Source: an uncultured Clostridia bacterium
Lineage (GTDB): Bacteria; Bacillota; Clostridia; UBA1381
Reading direction: 5' to 3'
NCBI GenBank assembly: GCA_910578235.1
Contig: CAJTPP010000044.1
Coordinates: 5,229-15,544, forward strand
Length of the DNA: 10,316 bases
Each line of letters opens with the position of its first letter. Positions within the stretch are counted from its first letter, which is position 1. Below are positions 5,577 through 10,316 of the stretch, piece after piece. Under the pieces are notes generated by a model that searched no databases, was not told the origin of the DNA, and worked only from the letters and a program-made list of their open reading frames with translations. The position numbers and the translations under genes were made by a program.

Positions 5577-8500
5577 AAAGACTTGAATTGCAGGGGTTTA
5601 AATCCTTTGCGGACAAAACGGTGCTTGAATTTGTCGAAGGCTCGACGGCGGTTGTGGGTCCTAACGGAAGCGGTAAAAGTAATATTTCCGACGCAATCCG
5701 ATGGGTCATCGGAGAAATGAGCGCGAAAACCTTGCGCGGCTCCAATATGCAGGATGTTATCTTTGCGGGAACGGAAACCCGTAAGCCGGTTAATTTTGCG
5801 GAGGTAAGCCTTGTGCTGGATAACAGTACGCATATGTTTAATATAGATTTTGACGAGGTGATTGTAACAAGGCGGCTGTTCAGAAGCGGTGAAAGCGTTT
5901 ATCAGATTAACCGCTCAAACTGCCGTTTGAAGGATATTCATGAGCTGTTTATGGACACAGGTCTCGGACGTGACGGATATTCTATAATAGGACAAGGCAA
6001 TGTGTCACAAATACTTTCGACGAAGGCTGAGGACAGAAGAAGTTTGTTTGAGGAAGCAGCCGGCATATCAAAATATAAATACAGAAAAGAAGAGGCAGAG
6101 AGAAAATTAAAAGGCGTTGAAGAAAATCTTGTCCGTATAGGCGATATAACATCGGAACTTGAAGGACAGAGAGCGCCTCTTAAACGTCAGTCTGAGAAGG
6201 CAAGAAAATATTTGACTTTTTATGAGGAGTATAAGGGACTGGATGTAAATCTCAGTCTTGTTACGATAGATAAAAATAAAATATCGCTTGAAGAAACAGA
6301 AACGCTGTATAAAAATGTTGACGAGGAGCTTACGGAGCTTCGCGCCTCCGAATCGGAAGCGGAACAGAAGGTGAGCGCGCTGTATGATGAGAGTAAGGAA
6401 AAAGATGAGAATATTGCGGAGAAAAACAGACAGCTTCGCGAGGTTCAGGAAAAAGGTCACCAGACCAAAAATGAAATCACTATTGCTGAAAATAATATAA
6501 AGAACAATCATTCAATGCTTGCGAGAATTGAAAGTGAGATTAATTCGATAAAGAATAAAAACACAGAACGTGAGAAGGCTATAGAAAAAGCCGACGATGA
6601 TATTAAGGCTAAGGAAACGGCTGCGCAGGATATTCTTGCGGAGTTTGATTTGCTTAAAGACGAACAGGAGGAAGTGACAACCAGAAAAGATACGCTGTCC
6701 TCAAAAATAGAGTCTTTGAGAAGTATTATGATGGAAAAATTAAATGAAATATCTTCCAAAAAAGCGCAAATGAGCGGGCTGGAAGCGTTGCGAGGAAGTT
6801 TTATCGAACGCCGTGAAGTTGTTGAAGCGGAAATAAGTAGCTTTAACGAGGGTGTGACTAACACGAGAGAGGATATTGAAAAGTGCAGACAGGATATAGC
6901 GCAAAAATCCGAAAAGCTGTCTAAGATGAAGGCGACAGTAGAGCGTCACAATACTGATGTGAATAAGGCCCGCATGGAATATGATAAAGCGGTTGGGGCG
7001 TTAAATTCAATACAGGTGGAATACAATTCAAAGGCGTCAAAGAAAAAAATACTTGAGGGCATGGAAAATGATTACGCGGGCTATGCTAAAAGCGTTAAGC
7101 TGGTGCTTAAGGCTGACGAATTGAAGCGTCTGGCGATTTACGGCACAGTATCTGGACTTGTCGATGTGCAGAAGGAGTATGTTACAGCGATAGAAACGGC
7201 TCTTGGCGGAGCTTTGCAGAATATCATCGTAGAAAGCGAGGAGGACGCAAAGCAGGCTATTGCGTTTTTAAGAAAAAATAACGCAGGACGGGCGACTTTT
7301 CTGCCGGTAACATCTGTATGGGGCAGAGGTATGGACAATATTAATGATGTAAGTAAATGTGCCGGTTTTATAGGCGTAGCAAATACGCTTGTAAATGTAG
7401 ACAGAAAATATGAGGAAATTATTAAAAGTCTTTTGGGACGTGTTGTGGTAGTTGATAACGTGGATAATGCGATTTCTATGAGCCGTCAATTCGGATATAA
7501 ATTCCGTATTGTCACTCTTGAGGGCGATGTGCTTAATGCGGGCGGATCTATGTCAGGCGGAAGCGTTAACAAGCAGAGCGGATTTTTGTCAAGGTCATCG
7601 GAAATAAAGACTCTCAGCGCTGAGCTAAAAGAGCTAAATGTCAATATACGGGCTTTAAGCGATAAAAAGCGGGATGCGGAGGGCGATATACAAAGAATTG
7701 AAAATCAGTTATCCTCTTATATTCCGCTTGTGCGCGAGTATGAGGATGAAATACTGCGTCTTGAAAATACGCTGAAACATCTGGAACAGTCTCTCGAACT
7801 GGACGCGGATACAGAGAAAAATCATAAGTCAGAGCTTGAGCAGATAGAGCAGCAGTTAGCCGAGTCCTCCGATGATATTGCGATGCTTCTGCAAAGCATA
7901 AGAAATCTTGAAAAAGAAGCCCAGTCTATGCGGGATAAAGCTGAAGAAATGAGCGGTGAGCTTGACAGAATTACATCTGAGAAAGATGAAAAATCACAAA
8001 GCATTATGGATAAAACCATGCTTCTCGCAGGTCTGGAAAAGGATATTAATGTTATAAAGACATCAATAGAAAATATAAAATCAGAAATACAAAATGCCGT
8101 TGAAGATATTGAACGGCGTGAACAGGATAAAGAACGTATTTGTCTTGAAAATGACGAGTTGTACGGTAAAATAAATGAAAAGAAAAAGATGACTGAAGAT
8201 ATCGAGAATAACTCCGAAGAAATAATGCAGAGTATTATAAAGCTGGAGGAGGATAAAAAACGTCTGCTCGAAAGTCTGCAAAGTATACAGAATGAGAATA
8301 AAGATCTTACGGACAGGCTTCTGAAGCTTCAGCAGGAACTTTCAAGACTGGATAACAGACGTGAGAAGCTGAATTCCGATACGGAAAATATTATTGGCAA
8401 ATTGTGGGATAATTATGAGCTTACGTATTCAACAGCTTTGGAGATACAGACAGAGGTAGAGGACGAAAAGGCGGCCTTTGCGAGACTCGCGGAGCTTAAA

Positions 8501-9133
8501 GCGGAGATTAAAGCGTTGGGAAGCGTTAATATTGACTCCATTGAGGAATATTTATCAGTTGAGGAAAGATTTAAATTTCTGACAGAACAGAAGAATGATC
8601 TGGACAAATCAAAAGCCGATCTGAATGATATTATATCGTCAATGGAGGAGCTTATGGAGGAACATTTCGGTAAGCAGTTTGCAGATATTAACGAGAGCTT
8701 TTCAATGGTATTCAGGGAATTGTTTGGCGGAGGTAAGGCCAAGCTGTATATGTCAGAGCCAGATAATATTCTTGAAAGCGGTATTGAAATTGAGGTTCAG
8801 CTGCCTGGCAAGGGCTTGCAGAATATTAATTTATACTCAGGAGGAGAGAAGTCTTTTATAGCGATAGCGCTTTTATTTGCAATATTGCGGGTAAAGCCGG
8901 CTCCTTTCTGTATTCTGGACGAAATTGACGCGGCGCTTGATGATGTAAATGTTTCAAGATTTGCTACATATTTGAAAAACTATATTGAACAGACACAGTT
9001 TATAGTAATAACGCACAGACGCGGTTCAATGGAAGCGGCTAATATTCTGTATGGAGTGACAATGCAGGAAAAAGGCGTTTCAAAGCTGCTGTCATTGCAT
9101 ATTGACGATGTGGCCGGTGATATGGTAAGATAG
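5567..9133 (+). CDS. smc: Chromosome segregation ATPase SMC
   Basis: SMC dimerises at its hinge and, with ScpA/ScpB, organises and segregates the chromosome. From TTG 5567 it has 1188 residues (1190 from ATG 5561), typical of bacterial SMC (about 1186). TTG gives MLLKRLELQGFKSFADK, aligned end to end with B. subtilis Smc (MFLKRLDVIGFKSFAER), and puts Walker A lysine at K37 and the arginine finger at R57 as in that protein. Domains: N-terminal head about 1-165 with Walker A GPNGSGKS (31-38) and Q-loop IIGQGNV; coiled coil about 165-515; hinge about 515-670 with NAGGSMSGGS; returning coil to about 1010; C-terminal head with signature YSGGEK (S1091) and Walker B ILDEID (E1119). Two positions differ from the usual form: GEMS for GEQS at 49-52 and Tyr for Leu before SGGE. 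It overlaps the radical SAM gene by 10 nt. Confidence 0.96.
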   Translation: MLLKRLELQGFKSFADKTVLEFVEGSTAVVGPNGSGKSNISDAIRWVIGEMSAKTLRGSNMQDVIFAGTETRKPVNFAEVSLVLDNSTHMFNIDFDEVIVTRRLFRSGESVYQINRSNCRLKDIHELFMDTGLGRDGYSIIGQGNVSQILSTKAEDRRSLFEEAAGISKYKYRKEEAERKLKGVEENLVRIGDITSELEGQRAPLKRQSEKARKYLTFYEEYKGLDVNLSLVTIDKNKISLEETETLYKNVDEELTELRASESEAEQKVSALYDESKEKDENIAEKNRQLREVQEKGHQTKNEITIAENNIKNNHSMLARIESEINSIKNKNTEREKAIEKADDDIKAKETAAQDILAEFDLLKDEQEEVTTRKDTLSSKIESLRSIMMEKLNEISSKKAQMSGLEALRGSFIERREVVEAEISSFNEGVTNTREDIEKCRQDIAQKSEKLSKMKATVERHNTDVNKARMEYDKAVGALNSIQVEYNSKASKKKILEGMENDYAGYAKSVKLVLKADELKRLAIYGTVSGLVDVQKEYVTAIETALGGALQNIIVESEEDAKQAIAFLRKNNAGRATFLPVTSVWGRGMDNINDVSKCAGFIGVANTLVNVDRKYEEIIKSLLGRVVVVDNVDNAISMSRQFGYKFRIVTLEGDVLNAGGSMSGGSVNKQSGFLSRSSEIKTLSAELKELNVNIRALSDKKRDAEGDIQRIENQLSSYIPLVREYEDEILRLENTLKHLEQSLELDADTEKNHKSELEQIEQQLAESSDDIAMLLQSIRNLEKEAQSMRDKAEEMSGELDRITSEKDEKSQSIMDKTMLLAGLEKDINVIKTSIENIKSEIQNAVEDIERREQDKERICLENDELYGKINEKKKMTEDIENNSEEIMQSIIKLEEDKKRLLESLQSIQNENKDLTDRLLKLQQELSRLDNRREKLNSDTENIIGKLWDNYELTYSTALEIQTEVEDEKAAFARLAELKAEIKALGSVNIDSIEEYLSVEERFKFLTEQKNDLDKSKADLNDIISSMEELMEEHFGKQFADINESFSMVFRELFGGGKAKLYMSEPDNILESGIEIEVQLPGKGLQNINLYSGGEKSFIAIALLFAILRVKPAPFCILDEIDAALDDVNVSRFATYLKNYIEQTQFIVITHRRGSMEAANILYGVTMQEKGVSKLLSLHIDDVAGDMVR

Positions 9134-9136
9134 GAG
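9132..9136 (+). promoter_or_regulatory. ftsY ribosome binding site overlapping the smc stop codon
   Basis: AGGAG uses the last two bases of the smc TAG stop (9131-9133) and lies seven bases before the ftsY ATG. Ribosomes ending smc would be placed directly on the ftsY start region, suggesting coupled translation. Confidence 0.75.
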
Positions 9137-9143
9137 TAAAATT

Positions 9144-10058
9144 ATGGGTTTTTTTGACAAATTAAAAAAAGGACTGACAAAAACGCGGGAGTCTATTGCC
9201 GAACAGGTGAATAATGTATTTAGTGTTTTTGTACAGGTGGACGAGGAATTATTTGAAAATCTTGAGGAAGCTCTTATAATGGCGGATATAGGAGTAGAAA
9301 CCTCAGAATATATTATAGAAACATTAAGAGATAACGTGAAGCGTAAACATATTACAGACGGTAATGAAGTAAAAACAGAATTAAAAAATATTATAAGCGA
9401 TATATTAAGCGGACAAAGCAGTGAGGTTAATATATCCGGAAATCCGTCAGTGATACTCGTTATAGGCGTGAATGGAGTAGGTAAAACGACAAGTATAGGC
9501 AAAATTGCGTCACATTATAAGTCTCAGGGAAAGAAGGTGCTGCTTGGAGCAGCTGATACATTCAGAGCTGCCGCAATAGATCAGCTTGACATATGGGCGC
9601 AGAGAAGCGGCTGCGATATTATAAAGCATCAGGAAAACAGTGATCCGGCCGCGGTTGTGTTTGACGCCTGCGCTGCCGCAAAGGCGAGAGGCGCGGATAT
9701 CCTGATTTGTGATACGGCGGGAAGACTGCATAATAAAAAAAATCTTATGGCGGAGCTCGCAAAGATAAATCGTGTTATTGAAAGAGAGATTCCTGACGCG
9801 CCGCGGGAAACATTGCTTGTGCTTGACGCGACAACAGGACAAAATGCTGTCAGTCAGGCGAAGCTGTTTGCCGAGGTTGCCGATATAACAGGCATTATTC
9901 TTACAAAGCTTGACGGGACGGCAAAAGGCGGAATTGTTATATCAATTGCGAAAGAGCAAAATCTGCCTGTAAAATTTGTAGGAGTAGGAGAGGGAATTGA
10001 CGATTTGCAGGAGTTTAATCCTGACGATTTTGCAAAAGCATTGTTTGACGAGGAATAA
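9144..10058 (+). CDS. ftsY: Signal recognition particle receptor GTPase FtsY
   Basis: FtsY is the membrane-associated SRP receptor. It pairs with Ffh through their GTPase domains to deliver ribosomes making membrane proteins to the Sec translocon. The 304 residues form an NG domain: helical N domain about 1-95, then GTPase motifs G1 GVNGVGKTT (108-116), DTFRAAA (138-144), G3 DTAGR (190-194), G4 TKLDG (254-258) and the closing GVGEGIDDLQEF (280-291). The KFVGVGEGIDDL ending and DTFRAAAIDQLDIWAQR are FtsY rather than Ffh. There is no acidic A domain, as in most Firmicutes. The N-terminal MGFFDKLKKGLTKTRE could form an amphipathic membrane-binding helix. It follows smc by 10 nt, the classic rnc-smc-ftsY order. 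No clear terminator follows it. Confidence 0.97.
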   Translation: MGFFDKLKKGLTKTRESIAEQVNNVFSVFVQVDEELFENLEEALIMADIGVETSEYIIETLRDNVKRKHITDGNEVKTELKNIISDILSGQSSEVNISGNPSVILVIGVNGVGKTTSIGKIASHYKSQGKKVLLGAADTFRAAAIDQLDIWAQRSGCDIIKHQENSDPAAVVFDACAAAKARGADILICDTAGRLHNKKNLMAELAKINRVIEREIPDAPRETLLVLDATTGQNAVSQAKLFAEVADITGIILTKLDGTAKGGIVISIAKEQNLPVKFVGVGEGIDDLQEFNPDDFAKALFDEE

Positions 10059-10316
10059 CAATTTTATAAGTAAAAACTTTCTGGAGATTTTGCCGTTATT
10101 TATTTGCTAAAATATTATTCTATTCGCCGGCATATACGCTGTACTGGTGAAAAACACAATAATAGCGGACAATTCACACTGTGCGATTTTCTCTCTTATC
10201 CCTGACGGGAACGCAACCCTTGTAGACAATTTCGGCACCCACAAACGGCAATGTCAGTGATTGAAAGAGGCGCGTTGATGAGCCCAAACAAAAAGGGCAA
10301 GACAAAGTAAATGTAA
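10059..10316. other. Unassigned 3' tail after ftsY
   Basis: No gene is recognised in these 258 bases. On the + strand, G and C are about equal (49 and 50 of 236 bases from 10081 on), whereas the upstream genes tend to be G-rich and C-poor on that strand. One + frame is open from 10074 to a TAA at 10308-10310 except for a single TGA at 10203-10205. A second + frame is open from 10111 to 10257 (possible GTG start at 10147; includes PDGNATLVDNFG). Two minus-strand frames enter from the right edge, ending at 10196 and near 10177. A short ATG frame at 10278-10310 follows AGAGG and encodes ten residues, too little to call. Weak stems occur: CGCCGG (10125-10130) with CTGGTG (10144-10149), and TCCC with GGGA (10199-10210). 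It could be an eroded gene, the edge of an inserted element, or a non-coding RNA region. Confidence 0.5.
10090..10118 (+). promoter_or_regulatory. Possible promoter in the tail after ftsY
   Basis: TTGCCG (10090-10095, four of six consensus bases) and TATTAT (10113-10118, five of six) are separated by 17 bases in a T-rich stretch about 30 bases after the ftsY stop. If real it would drive whatever lies in or beyond the unassigned tail. The -35 match is weak. Confidence 0.25.

Noticed and set aside
10090..10251. Eight-base complementarity TTGCCGTT (10090-10097) with AACGGCAA (10244-10251) as the closing stem of a structured RNA
   Set aside because: A match of this length is expected about once in every two such stretches by chance, and the intervening sequence has no motif I recognise from known riboswitches, 6S, SRP, tmRNA or RNase P RNA.
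10282..10298. GCCC/GGGC hairpin near the right edge as a terminator
   Set aside because: Only four pairs around a nine-base loop, with no T-run after it.
10278..10310. Ten-residue peptide MSPNKKGKTK preceded by AGAGG
   Set aside because: Too short to separate from chance; left as a note in the tail region.
1..10316. CRISPR arrays, tRNA or rRNA genes, complete insertion sequences
   Set aside because: No regularly spaced direct repeats, no cloverleaf or rRNA-like sequence and no transposase motifs were found on reading both strands.

Overview
The window is a co-directional, tightly packed + strand housekeeping block from a low-to-moderate GC member of the Firmicutes, most likely class Clostridia. 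Sampled lines are roughly 40% G+C by eye. Supporting points are FabK as the enoyl reductase, the fabK-fabD-fabG-acpP-fabF order followed by rnc-radical SAM-smc-ftsY, strong AGGAGG-type ribosome binding sites, purine-rich coding strands, and protein motifs closest to Clostridia/Bacillus families. I cannot name a genus.

Positions 1-3768 are the type II fatty acid synthesis cluster: the end of fabK (enoyl-ACP reductase), fabD (malonyl transfer to ACP), fabG (ketoacyl reductase), acpP (the carrier protein) and fabF (condensing enzyme). Together they load malonate on ACP, condense, reduce and complete elongation cycles. The dehydratase (fabZ), fabH and acc genes are not in the window. The cluster carries its own signals: a near-consensus promoter overlapping the end of fabG in front of acpP, a stable hairpin after acpP, and a second hairpin after fabF.

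Positions 3769-10058 hold rnc (RNase III), an Elp3-like radical SAM protein, smc (condensin ATPase) and ftsY (SRP receptor GTPase). They are coupled by a 4-nt overlap, a 10-16-nt overlap and a stop codon that lies inside the next ribosome binding site. The rnc leader contains a long imperfect stem just upstream of the ribosome binding site, a candidate RNase III self-cleavage site.

Positions 10059-10316 are unassigned. The expected ylxM/ffh pair does not follow ftsY here, base composition changes (G about equal to C on the + strand), and only short or interrupted reading frames are present. No tRNA, rRNA, CRISPR array or complete mobile element was seen. The window is mostly ordinary core genome. 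The points most worth checking are the rnc leader stem, the KH-like tail of the radical SAM protein, the acpP signals, and the odd 3' tail.
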